Origin: Physcomitrium patens
Lineage: Eukaryota; Streptophyta; Bryopsida; Funariales; Funariaceae
Direction: 5' to 3'
DNA: 64,000 nucleotides
Assembly: GCF_000002425.4 (NCBI RefSeq)
Contig: NC_037255.1
Coordinates: 2,239,847 to 2,303,846, forward strand
Made by a program: the position numbers and the translations under genes
Shown here: one piece after another, positions 36,617 to 48,045 of the stretch
Position numbering within the stretch: the stretch's first letter is position 1
Layout of the letters: the number at the start of each line of letters is the position of its first letter
Notes under the pieces: model-generated
Databases searched by the model: none
What the model saw: the letters and a program-made list of their open reading frames with translations, nothing else
Told to the model about the DNA's origin: nothing

Positions 36617-39600
36617 TCATCTTGGTTTTGATGGATGTCGTTGATGAAAAACTTTGACTTTAGTTGATGCATTTGCTAGATTCCTGGATGGCTCCCATGT
36701 GCGTTCACTAATATCATATCCGCGCCAATGAACAAGATATTCCAGCTTATTTCGGCGCCGCCTTGAGTCTAATATCTCTTCCACCTCAAATTCTTCATTA
36801 TTATCTACTTCTATAGGAGGCGGTGGCATTTATCTTCTTCCTTGTATATCCACTGTCTTATATGGTTCAAGAAGAGATACGTGGAGTACAGGATGGATCT
36901 TCATTGACTCTGGTAGATGTAACCGATATGCAACTGGGTTGATCTGTTCAGAAACAGAAAAGGGGCCAAGCCTACGATAGTCCAACTTGTCACAAGGTCG
37001 AGTAGTCTTGATATTACGACGAAGTAGCCATACCTTATCACCGACGTTGATCTATGGTTGCTCCTTACGATATAGATCCGCGTTTATCTTTTGTCGTTCT
37101 TGAGCTTCCTTCAATTGTGTCTTCATTATTGCATGTAACTCTGACAACCGATTTGCCATATCTTCTGCTGAAGGATTATCAACTTTTGAAAAATCAAAAG
37201 TATCAAGTCGTGGATGATAGCCATAATTGGCAAAGAAAGGTGTTTGTTGCGTGGAAGAATGTACCGTATTATTATAAGCAAACTCTGCCAATGGCAGAAG
37301 GGTTGTCCAATCATCTTGTTGGTAGTTGATAGTACACCTTAAATATTGCTCCAAGACTTGGTTTACGCGCTCTGTTTGTCCATCAGTTTGAGGATGAAAA
37401 GCCGAAGATAGTTTTATGTCCACTTTTAAAATCTTGAAAAGGGTCCTCCAAAATCTTGACACAAATTGAGTTCCCCTATCCGATATGATATCTTTAGGTA
37501 ATCCATGATAGCGATAGATATTATCAATGAAAAGCTTAGCTGTTTCTTCACCTGTGATAGATTTTGTACATGGCACAAAATGTGCCATCTTGGTGAAACG
37601 ATCTACTATCACAAATATAGAATCATAAGATCTTGAGCTTGAAAGATCTGTGATGAAATCCATAGAAACAGAAGACCATGGTTGTTCTGGTATAGGTAAT
37701 GGCTGAAGAAGTCCGTAAGGTTGATGACGAGGAATTTTTCATCTTGAACAAATATCACATGATTGTACAAAGTCTTTGACTGACTTCCACATTTGTGGCC
37801 ACCAAAAATCTCTTGATATGAGTTCCAAAGTCTTATTATATCCAAAGTGCCCTACTGTTGGAAAGTCATGACGTGCTTGAAGAACACGTAAACGTGCTTC
37901 TTCTTTTGGAACATATAGGCGTCCTTCAAAATATAATAGATTATTCTTGAACTCGAACTTAGAAGGATCATAAGACTTGGAAGAATTATTCTCGATATCA
38001 TAAACAAGAGGGTCTGAGGACATACTGGACTGGATTTGCTTGAGAAAAGTTGAATCAACAGTCAATGTTGATTTCATTGCTCGGAGATGAAATTGCTCCG
38101 GTTTCAAGAGGACCGTTCTTTGTTGCTCAAAAGCTGCATCTCCTTCTTTTGGTGCAAAATAAGAACGTCTAGATAGGGCATTGGATAAACCTTGTTGTTT
38201 TCCTGGCCGATAAGTGATAATGAACTCGAATCTTGACAAAGACATACTCCAACGAGCTTGACGACGATTCAACACGCGTGCTGACATGAAATACTCGAGG
38301 TTCTTATGATCTGTATACACAGTGACTGGACTAGAAGCGCCTTCTAGATAATGACGCCATTCTTGAAAGGAATCCACGATCGCAAGAAGTTCTTTATCGT
38401 GGATCTCATAATTGATCTCGGCTGCTGAGAATTTTCTTGAATGAAAAGCTATCGGATGGAGTTTGTCATCTGTTCCCATTTGTGATAAAACTGCACCCAA
38501 GGCAAAATCTGATGCATCTGTTTCCATAAAAAATGCCTTGGAAAAGTCAACACGATATAAGACTGGTGCAGAGACAAACGATGTCTTCAAGGCTTCAAAT
38601 GCTGCTTCCGCTTCTTGATTCCATTGAAATTTATCTTTACTAGTCAAGCGTGTAAGTGGAGCTGCAACTCGTGAGATATCTTTGATGAAGATCCGATAGT
38701 AATTGGCAAATCCCAAGAAACATTGAACATCTCTTACTGTCCTTGGAATCTTCCAATCCATGATTGTTTGGACTTTCTTAGAATCCATCATGAGACCATC
38801 ATTTGAAATGATGTATCCTAAAAAGTCAACTTGAGTAGTGTGAAATACACACTTTTCCATCTTGGCATACAATCCTGCATCTCTAAGTTTTTGTAATACT
38901 TGACGAACATGTATTTCATGTTCTTCGACGTTCTTGGAATAGATCAGGATATCGTCTAGATAGCAGACGACAAAATTGTCTAAGAATTCACGAAATACAT
39001 CATTCATGAGATGTTGAAAAGCAGCTGGTGCATTCGTGAGTCCAAAGGGCATGACATTATATTCGAAATGTCCATACCTGGTTCGAAACGCAGTCTTCCA
39101 TTCATCTCCTTCTTTGATCCGTACTAGATTATATGCTCCTCTTAGATCTATTTTTGTATAGATCTTAGCTTGATTTAACTGGTCAAGGAGTCCTGATATC
39201 AAAGGTAATGGATACCTGTTCTTGATTGTGATCTTGTTGAGTCCTCGATAATCAACACACATTCGTAAAGATCCATCTTTTTTCTTTACGAATAGAATTG
39301 GAGCTCCTGCTGGAGATTTTGAATGGCGTATGAAATTCTTCGCTAAATTCTCGTCAATATATGTCTTGAGTTCAGCCATCTCATCTTGCGATAAACTGTA
39401 AATTGGTCCAAATGGTGGCTGAGTTCCTTCCTTGAGGTCGATTGAACAATCATATGGACGATGCTCAGGAAGAATATCTGCATTCTTTTTCTAAAAAACG
39501 TCTTGATACTCTTGATATTGACTTGAAATGCCACTTGAAGTCTTTACGTTTTCAGAAATAGGTGCAGCATAAATAGCAAAAGTTGATCCTTCTTTTGCTG

Positions 39601-40140
39601 CGTGTATAAATGCTTTTGCACCTATCAGTACGGGTTTTACTGTACTAGACTTATAATTTTTTACTTGGTTCGTAGAACTATTAATAACGCTTTTGGAAAA
39701 GTCAAGTTTACGCGAATTCTAATCTATTCGAGGGTTATATTTTTCTAGCCAGGATAAACCTAAAATAACTGGATTGGACGGGGATTTAATTATGTTAAAA
39801 GCTATGTAGCTATCATGACCGTCTATTGTTAGTTTTATAGGATGAGTTTCATGAGTGACATCTCCAGAAGACAAGGGACGACCATCTATGACTTCTACAT
39901 GTACTGGTTTAGGTTTCTGTACATAGGGTATTTTACGACTTTTAACAAATTGTTCATCTAAAAAACATGCTGAGGCTCCCGAATCTAATAAAGCAGAGGC
40001 TTTGTAATTCTTAGGTCCTAAATATAAGTCTATTATAAAACAAGGAGAGGGTTCTGAGGAGAGGATAGGACCTTCATTAGGAATTGTACAAGGTTCCAGC
40101 TGCACGGTCCCTATTGTAGCTGGACGGATCCGTTTTCTGA
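36617..40140 (-). pseudogene. pol: A1 pol: protease, RT, RNase H, integrase, chromodomain
   Basis: Protease about 40105-39719 with LLDSGASACFLDE (active site kept). RT and RNase H in a long open stretch 39379-37739: [37 protein letters not shown] (YLDD near 38955), [28 protein letters not shown], then the integrase zinc-binding end HDFPTVGHFGYNKT...CDICSR. Integrase core 37663-37052 (MDFITDL, DRGTQFVSRFW, AFHPQTDGQTERVNQ). Chromodomain 36829-36617 (EVEEILDSR, YLVHWRGYD, TWEPSRNL). Pol lies in the -1 frame relative to gag. Tcn1/MAGGY-like branch. Five nonsense codons split it. Confidence 0.93.
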
Positions 40141-41115
40141 CATGTTGTCTTCTTTGACCGTCGTACCCCTCATTTTATAGTTGCGTCGTTTCTTTGAACA
40201 ATGTTGAGCAGTGTGCTTAGGTTCTCCGCAATATAAACATAATCCTTCTTGACGACGACGAATCTTTTCTTGCTCAGTTAGAGGTTTAAAACGTACCGCG
40301 TCAATTTGCATGTCTTCTACTTCCGAATGTACGTTTGGCAAAGATGTTGATGTTGCCATTGAGTAATAACGTTGAGGTTCCCGTGAATGATTCTCAGATC
40401 GAACTTCGAAAAGTCGATTATCACATTTTACCACAAAATCGATTGTTTGACTCAAAGTTTGAGGATCAGGTAAGTTGAGCATCAATTTTTTTACTTCGTA
40501 TTGCAATCCATTAAGAAATTGACTGATGAGTGCAGCATCATCCCACTTGATGTCAATTGCAAGTTGTCGAAATTGTGAAGCATATACTGTTACTGAGCGA
40601 TTTCCTTGTCGCAGAATTCGGATCTTATTTGTTGCAACACGAGTTGCATCGTGTTCACCATACATAGATCGAAACTCTGCCAAAAAAGCTTCCAAATTGT
40701 CCAATATTGGATTTCGTTGTTCAAGAAAAGACGAAAACCACGATAATGCAGAACCAGAAAGTAGAGTGCCAATAAACCTGACTTGTGATCCTGGAGTTGG
40801 ATAGCTTTGCGGTTGAAGTTCAATTGCCAATTGTACTTGATTGATGAACCCTCGAAACTTTGATCTCGTACCATCAAATTTCTCAGGTAAGGCAATTCTT
40901 AGTTCTCTAGTGCTTATAGGATGTTGTACAATTGGAGAAGGAACGTGATTTGTTGTAGATGTTGAAGTAGCTCCGATCATCTCTATATCTCCACTTTCTG
41001 CTATTCTTGTTCTTTCCTATGTTGGTGAATTGAGTTGATGCATCGCAAGCATTAACTCCCTCATTTGCTCTTGCATTTGTGCCATTGCACTCTTCATTTC
41101 AACAAGCTCTGCCAT
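40111..41115 (-). pseudogene. gag: A1 gag
   Basis: Start ATG at 41115 (MAELVEMKSAMAQMQEQM by comparison with A2), one TAG at 41019-41017 where A2 has CAG, then open to 40111. Capsid block ALPEKFDGTRSKFRGFIN, SALSWFSSFLEQR, and a complete CCHC knuckle CLYCGEPKHTAQHC near residue 240 of the open part. If the TAG is read through or initiation is at the Met at 40980, most of the protein could still be made. Confidence 0.88.
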
Positions 41116-41327
41116 AATGACACTAAGAAGAAAAATTTGTTTGATATTGCTCAAGACAAAAGAAAAGAAAGACTTGATAACAAAGAAGATACTAAGAACA
41201 ATATCAGTTTAGAAGTGGGTAATCCGCAAACTTCTAATACGCTTATGTCTTGTCAAGAGAAAGGGGTAATCCACTCTTACTCAAGAAAAAACAAAGCTCT
41301 GATATTGTAAGTGTGCTCTTGTTAATC

Positions 41328-41879
41328 TGTCAAGGACAAAGACTCGATGAGGAAAAATATACACCAAAAGGCTATCTCGATATAATAAGTCAAAATATAA
41401 ATAAGTAGGTATATTAAAAGGAAACTGGAATGGCTATTGCCACAAGACAAGAAACTAAAGACTCTTGAACCTGGACTAGAAGCAAGAAAGGAGTTGACAA
41501 GAGCGAAGAAGCCTTCACTCTTGTCTCTATATATACTATCTAACAAGGGGCTACGTGGCGACGTTCTATAGGACCTCCAATATGTGTTGACTTTGTAGGA
41601 CACATGCCTTGACTTACAAGGCAAGTTTTTCTACGTGTGGGCCACATAGTTAGCTTGATCTTCAAGCTAACAACATGTGTGGCACATGGCCAACTTGTTG
41701 ACCACGTTTCTAATCCAAAAAGTCAATTAAAGACACCTATGAAGTCAAAGCAGCGTCTAGGAAGTTTCTAGGAAGCTTCTATATTAAATATTATATAATT
41801 AACTTACTTTTATCTACTTTTACTTACTTCTACCTATTTCTATATGTAATTATTAGCTTACATGATTATGGCCGTGACA
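41328..41879 (-). repeat. A1 5' LTR
   Basis: 552 bases, TGTCAAGG...GTGACA. In transcription order: tandem GTAGAAGTAAGT-like words, palindrome GTTAGCTTGA/TCAAGCTAAC, TATATATAG box, hairpin at 41496-41525, then the R/U5 end. The AATATCAGAGC primer-like site is about 20 bases beyond the inner edge, near 41300. Confidence 0.96.
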
Positions 41880-41884
41880 CTTTT

Positions 41885-43145
41885 GTGTAGTTGGACATTT
41901 TAGATTCAATAATATCCTTGAACTTCTATCTGTAGATTTTTGGTAGCCTAAAATGAGGAAGGATGTTAAGAAATTTTTACTATCATGTGAGACTTGTTCA
42001 ATGTCAAAGAAACCTCAACAATGGCCATATAGACTTCTTCAATCTCTTTCTGTCAAGACAACCATAGTCATCTACTTCCATGGATTTCATTACAGATCTT
42101 CTACCATCAAGCTCATTTGACACTATCTTTGTAGTTGTTGATTGATTGACAAAGATGGCACATTTAATACCTTTGAAGAAATCAATTATTGATGAAGAGA
42201 AAAGAAGACTTTTTATTAACAATGTCTATTGTTACTATGGATTACCAAATGATATTGTATCAAATCATGGGCCACAATTTATATAAAGGTTTTGATAGAT
42301 ATTCTTCAAGATTCTTAAGGTTGACATCAACTTTTATTTTACCTTCTATCTTCAAATTGATGGCCAAACGAAGCAAGTTAATTAAATTCTTGAGTAATAT
42401 TTGAGATACACCATCAACTATCAACAAGATGACTAAACTTCCTACATGTCATTGGCAGAGTTTGCATATAATAATACAATCCATGCATCTATGTAAAACA
42501 TGCCATTCTATTCAAACTATAGTCATCATCCAAAGTTTGATATGATAGAGCCTTCAAAGTCGACAAATCTAGTAGTAGAGGAATTTGCTATGAAGATAGC
42601 TGAACTTAAAGCAACCATGAAGACTCACTTAGAAAGAACACAATAATGTTATAAGCTAGTAGCAATTGAATTGAAGAAGGAACATCCTCCATTCCAAGTT
42701 GGTGACAAAGTATGGCTTCTTCACACAATATAAAAACCAACAAGCCATGTGATAAGTTGGACTACCAATGATTGGGACCATTTGTGATTCACAAATAAAT
42801 TAATAATATAACTTATTTCTTTGCATTATCTTCATCCATAAAGATTCATCCATAAAGATTTATTCAATCTTTTATGTTTCACTTTTGAAAAGAAATAAAG
42901 AATCAAACATACTAGATCAAAGACAACTACCATATCCTATGATTGAAATCAATGATCATATTGAATTTGAGATAGAAGAGGTATTAAACTCATAGATGAG
43001 ATATGAAAGGCTTGAATATTTGGTCCATTGGCAAAGATACAATATCAATAATCACACATGGGAAAAAGTTGGTAACCTTATTAATGCACAAATAAAGGTT
43101 CAAAAGTTCCATCAACGACTTCTATCTACACCAAAAGTAGTAAAA
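41885..43145 (+). pseudogene. pol: Element B pol, 3' part (integrase and chromodomain)
   Basis: Resumes B's integrase directly after the A1 target duplication: GHFRFNN-like zinc-binding region, CETCSMSKKP, the catalytic core near 42060-42400 (MDFITDLL-like, DIVSNHGPQF-like), an [15 protein letters not shown]-like block near 42400, and a chromodomain at 42960-43140 (FEIEEVLNS-like, YLVHWQRY, HTWEKVGNL). Numerous stops. Confidence 0.85.
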
Positions 43146-43332
43146 TGATGAACAATAGCTTAATGAGATGGCTTTACTATGAGGATTCTTAATTCTTGGC
43201 CTTATAAAGAAGGAGAAGAAGTAATCTTTGAAGATGCAATTTTTTCAAATATTTAGAACAATATAAGTTAATAGTTTGAGTTAATAATCATAGCCTGTTT
43301 ATATTCTTTTGGTCTTATTTACTTTATGTCAT

Positions 43333-43690
43333 ATAGATAGTCAAAAGATATACATCCTACTAGTCATACTATCTCAATTAAGTAGCTCGCGGAGGCAATT
43401 TTGAGATGAAGAGCTGCTTGAACCTCAGAGACTTCATAGGATACCAAATAATAGATTGTTGGTAATTGTCTTTGAAGTAAAACTTACTTATGAAGGATGC
43501 TCAAAAAGAGTGTTTTTAGGACAAATCTATAACAAAAATATCAAAGTTCATGCTTAATCATAAGTAGAAGGCTTGAGACACTATTGATGGCTACAAAGGC
43601 CTATGAATTATTTGCCTCACAAAAAATAATTAGAATATACAGCAAACACTAAGAAATAAATCTTCAACATCTTGCACATGTACTAGCTTG
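43333..43690 (+). pseudogene. Element B ORF3 relic
   Basis: At the same place as ORF3 in A1 and C1: start codon mutated to ATA near 43334, then LSQLSSSRRQF, DEELLEPQR, NNRLLVIVFEV, VEGLRHY and a WLQRPMNYL-like stretch, with internal stops. Shows that ORF3 was already present in this oldest family of the nest. Confidence 0.65.
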
Positions 43691-43735
43691 CAGCAACATT
43701 GCTTCTTGGATACCTTAAAGCTAGAGGAAGAATGA

Positions 43736-43819
43736 TGTCATTGACATACAATTGAAGAAGGCTTGAAAAGATTCTAGAAGGTTCTAAGAAGATTCTAGAA
43801 GGTTCTAAAAAGGTTCTTG
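43736..43819 (+). repeat. Element B 3' LTR, first 84 bases
   Basis: TGTCATTGACATACAATTG matches the 5' LTR start. Includes GATTCTAGAAGGTTC twice in succession. It is cut at 43820 by C2; the remainder must lie to the right of the window, on the far side of the whole C2 nest. Confidence 0.75.
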
Positions 43820-44408
43820 TATCACGGACACAGAAATACAGACTCGAGATCTAATAAGAGGTTCAGAAAGAACTGACAAGAATTAGATTAATCAGATGAG
43901 AACAACACCAGAGAGTTGAGCTAGAGCTCCAAGAGATGTGTTGTCGAGACTGAAGAACTCTTTAGCCTCGATTCCAATATATACTTCTATTTAGGAAGCT
44001 TCTCAAGCAACTTCTACCAACTAAGAAGCTTCTATAAGGTTCCAGAGACTTGCTTCTAGAAGGTTCTAGAAACTTATCTCTAGAAGGTTCTAACGACTAT
44101 GTCTCTAATATCTTCTATCAACTAAGAAGCTCCTAGAAGGTTCAAGAGACTTGCTTCTAGAAGGTTCTAAAAACTTGTCTCTAGAAGGTTCTAGAAACTT
44201 ATCTCTAGAAGGTTCTAGACACTTGTCTCTAGAAGGTTTTAGAAACTTGTCTCTAGAAGGTTCTAAAGACTATGTCTCTAATATCTTCTACTAACTAAGA
44301 AGCTCCTAGAAGGTTCTAGAGACTTGCTTCTAGAAGGTTCTAAAAAATTGTCTCTAGAAGGTTCTAAAAACTTGTCTCTAAAAGGTTCTAAGGATTATGT
44401 CCCTAACA
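43820..44408 (-). repeat. C2 3' LTR with expanded heat-shock-element array
   Basis: 589 bases, twice the length of the C1 LTRs. The extra length comes from about three copies of a ~165-base terminal block (marked by ACTATGTCTCTAATATCTTC) and, inside them, ~24-base units with TCTAGAAGGTTCTAGAAAC. I count about ten GAAGGTTC cores between 44055 and 44390. In transcription order the array precedes the TATATATT box near 43975-43985. Confidence 0.88.
44027..44395. promoter_or_regulatory. Array of heat-shock elements (HSE)
   Basis: Alternating GAA and TTC at 5-base spacing, e.g. TTCtaGAAggTTCtaGAA, repeated. This is the binding consensus of heat-shock transcription factors (nGAAnnTTCnnGAAn, established knowledge). 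It lies in U3 upstream of the TATA box. Binding is inferred from the motif only. Confidence 0.7.
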
Positions 44409-44458
44409 TCACCCCCTCCTTTAGCTTTGAAGTCTCCAAGAAGCAATGTTATTGTTAA

Positions 44459-44812
44459 TCAGTACCAACGCAAGAAAATGAAGATCTGTCGCATAACGTC
44501 TGTTATGAACTCCAACTATTGTTCACGACGCAAGTGGTTTATCTGCCCTTGAAGCCAATGGTAGTGGCCTAGTCCTTCAACTTTTGACCAAGCATGAACT
44601 TTCGTGTCCTCATTGTGAAATTGTCCTGCAAATATGCCTTCTGGTTGACCATCGTAAGCAGGCTCGGACTCAAATACAATCACCAGTAATCGGTTACTTG
44701 GTATCCTCCATCGTCATCGTGGTGTAGGCGGTTCTTCATCTCGGAGTCGCCTTCGTGAGCTAGTTGGTTGAGATAATCTGACTGGTATAGTATCTATCTC
44801 TTGGCTATCCAT
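44459..44812 (-). pseudogene. C2 ORF3
   Basis: Begins MDSQEIDTIPVRLSQP and ends near 44459, about 117 codons. Nearly the same as C1 ORF3, with the same TGA after PPTPR and an HYHWLQG variant of the GHYRWLQG motif. The shared stop implies both C copies descend from a source already carrying it, or that it is tolerated. Confidence 0.72.
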
Positions 44813-44949
44813 ATCAGAAGACCAAACTATGGCTACTGAAAAAATTCTATTTTATCTTGGAGAAAATAACTACATCAACTACGAATTTTGGTGGTGCTCT
44901 CCCCTTTTCTTATATTCTTGGGTGAGCAAGCTTCAGAAAGAAGCTATCG

Positions 44950-46764
44950 TTGAACCGGCTTAGGTTTATGAGGATGTTGTTGATGAAACCCATGTACCTT
45001 TTGTGGCGCATTGGTGAGATTTTCAGCTGGCTCCCACGTTCGCTCATTAATATTGTGGCCGCACCAATGAAAAAGATACTCTAACTCGTCCCACCTTCAC
45101 CATGAATCCAGTACCTTTTCAACCTCATATTCCTCGTGGTTCTCAATTTCAATATTAGGTCGCAAACATTGCACTCTTCCAAGAAAAGACGATTCTCGAT
45201 AAGGCTCCAATAGAGAAACATGAAAGACTGGATGTACCTTCATAGAAGCCGGTAATTCCAGAGGGTACGCCACTGGATTGATTTGCTTCTGAATGATAAA
45301 TGATCCCAATCTTTGATAGTCCAACTTATCACATGGTCGCTTGGTCTTGATATTCCATCCAAGAAGCCATGCTTTATCTCGAATTTTGAAAGTAGGTGCT
45401 TGATTCCGAAATCTATTTGCAAACGCCTTGTAGGATTCTTGAGCGGATTGTAATTGAAGCTTCAACGTATTTTGAAGCTCTGATAGTTGTTTCACAAATC
45501 CTAGAGCTGCTGAATTATTATTTGTTGACGGACTCAATAAATCAAGCTTCGGATGATACCCATAGTTCAAAAAGAATAGTGAGTATTGAGTCAACGCATG
45601 GAGGGTGTTGTTATATACAAACTCGGTTAATGACAGATATATGGTCCAATCGTCTTGTTGATAGTTGATGCTGCATCGTAAGTATTGTTCCAAGACTTGG
45701 TTCACTCATTCCGTTTGGCCATCAGTTTAAGGATGAAAAGCCAAAGAAAGCTTGATATCCACCTTCAGTATCTCAAAGAGAGATCTCCAAAACTTTGATA
45801 CGAACTAGGTTCCTCGAACTGATACGATATCATTTGGTAGTCCATGATATCAATACACATTATCGAGAAAGAGCCTTGTTATGACTTTATTGGACAATGT
45901 CTTCTTGGAAGGGACAAAGTGCGCCATCTTTATAAGCCGATCTACCACGACAAAGATGCTGTCAAATAAAATCGATGATGGCAAGTCCATGGAAACTAAA
46001 GACCATGGTGGACATAGAATCGGTAATGGCTGTAAGAGTTCATAACGACGATGTCGAAGATTCTTGGATCTTGAACAGATGTCACAGGAGAGGACAAAAT
46101 CTTTCACATCCTTCTACATTTGTTGTCACCAAAAATCTTGAGAAATAAGCTATAAGGTCTTGTTGAATCCAAAATGTCCTGTAGCTGGAAAATCGTGGCG
46201 AGATTGAAGAACTTGGACTCGTACTGGTCCTTTAGGGATATACAACCGGTCCTCAAAGTATAAAAGATCTCCTTCCACCTTAAATTTGTTGTCATTGGTA
46301 TGCTGCTTGATATCAATGGCTACTGAATCTTTAATGGTCGTGGCACGTACCTGATTCAAGAAGTCAGCATCAATTGGCACAACAGTAGTGCAAAGCAGAT
46401 ATTGCTCTAGCTTCAACAACGTCATACATTGTTGATCAAACGTTGCTTCTCCAACCTTTGGTACAAGATACGATCTCCTTGAAAAGGCATCAGATAGTCC
46501 TTGCTGCTTTCCAGGTTGATAAGTCATAACAAAATCGAACCTAAATAGCAACATACTCTACCGAGCTTGACGTCGATTTAGAACTCGAGCCCACATGAAA
46601 TACTCCAAATTCTTATGATCTGTGTATACGATCATTAGGTGTGCAGCTCCTTCAAGAAAATGATGCCATTCTTGGAAAGAATCCATTCTAGCAAGAAGTT
46701 CCTTATCGTGGATCTCATAATTGATTTCAGCAGCAGAGAACTTTCGAGAATAGAATGCAACCGG
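44950..46764 (-). pseudogene. pol: C2 pol, 3' part (RNase H, integrase, chromodomain)
   Basis: From the D1 insertion site: [20 protein letters not shown] of RNase [20 protein letters not shown], the HDFPATGHFGFNKT and CDICSRSKN zinc-binding region of integrase, the core near 46010-45720, MNQVLEQYLRCSINYQQDD, KIRDKAWLLGWN, the MKVHPVFHVSLLEPYRE box, and the chromodomain EEYEVEKVLDSW onward. Stops between blocks. Confidence 0.87.
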
Positions 46765-47975
46765 TGTCGTGTTGTAACACGAGTATACTGTGAAAATATA
46801 AAGAAGAGAGACTTTTATTAATGTTTGGTTACCTCGAATATTGGGAGCAACGACCAATTCCAGTGCAAATACTGAGAGGCGAGGTTCAGTCACCCCGTTA
46901 CAGTCAGTCGAGGCATATTGAAATACTCCATTCGATTCCAATAACGGGAGTCAACAGAAAGGGGAAGGACCAATTCAACGATGAGTGAACCTGGTTCGAA
47001 GAGTCGATTGGATCCAATTTCAAGACATCTAATCCAGGTCCTATTATGGGCCTCTTACCAAATATGAGACGTGACTTGGTCGGGCAACCCAATGCGATCC
47101 AATTACGGGAACATTCAGGTCTTACTATGGGCCTCTTAGCCAATATGAGACCTGAATTGATCGGGCGACTCAATGTCGTCCCGATTAGGAGGGTTTCGAT
47201 TCTGTTTCAGGTTGTTTCGTCCTTTGTGCTGTTCCGAGAACGTCCTTTCGGTAAAAAGGTCTCTTAAAGGTAAAAACGGAGGAGAAAGCTCTGACGACGG
47301 GAGCATATTCCGGATCCAAGACGGAAGATTGAAGAAATTCAGAGACTAGGATTTGATAGAGGGGAGAATTAGGGTTAAAGGAGAGGATAGGTTAAGAAAT
47401 GAAACGGAGAGAATAAGGTTTGAGAAGGGTCGGAGAGCTAACTTTATGCTTCGGGCAGGAGAAAAAAAACAGAGATTTGGGGTTTTTTTTCTTCATAGGG
47501 TTTTGGGAAGACTGAGGCAATCGTTGCTGAAGTCAGGGTTATAGTGATGAATCGGGATTTTTAATGAAGTAGGTGTGATTACTCTTGACTGTTTTGTGAA
47601 ATCAAAGTTATGTCTGTGATTGAAGGATTAAAAGGATGTCTATAGGATTGAGTATGCGGAGTGAGTGAAAAATTTTGGATTAATCTAACAAGACAGTCAG
47701 TGGATACAAGATCGTGAGTGTAAAGCGGTATCGAAGATGAACAGTTTAAGTTGTTCGTGGTTCTGTGTAACATCTAGAGACCTATCGGCTGTGGCAAAAA
47801 GGACTTTGGTGAGCAGTCGAAGGACATCCGTATAGATTTACAGTGTATTCTTCCAATTGTTTATATTCCAACAGTCAAAAATCGATAAACTGCTTGAATA
47901 TTAGCAAATCTCTATACTATCTTCTACAGCTAGACGCCCGGCGCGTTCTCGAGTAAGAAAACACGTAATACGACA
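46765..47975 (+). repeat. D1 5' LTR
   Basis: 1211 bases, TGTCGTGTTG...ATACGACA. Contains two tandem copies of an ~82-base unit at about 47036-47200 (marked by TATGGGCCTCTTA and AATATGAGAC). Short open frames inside recur in the 3' LTR and are not genes. A TGGTGAACCCGAC primer-like site follows 4 bases after the LTR. Confidence 0.93.
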
Positions 47976-48045
47976 AAAGTGGTGAACCCGACATGAAAGC
48001 TTGAGGTAGAAGGTATTGGATTTTGGTTGATTTTATCTTTATTTT

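Larger units (their letters stand above)
35507..41879 (-). mobile_element. Element A1: family A gypsy chromovirus, complete and young
   Basis: Complete 6.4-kb element with two 552-base LTRs that differ at one base by my reading, flanked by the 5-bp target duplication CTTTT (35502-35506 and 41880-41884). Transcribed right to left: leader, gag, pol with chromodomain, ORF3. It sits in the integrase region of element B; B's frame reads on across the empty site. Despite the near-identical LTRs, gag and pol hold about six nonsense codons (near 41019, 39721, 39493, 37741, 37054, 36832), while ORF3 is open. Confidence 0.96.

Noticed and set aside
47353-47773. Short open frames on both strands, repeated at 55797-56217
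   Set aside because: Same positions in the two D1 LTRs; repeats of one non-coding sequence.
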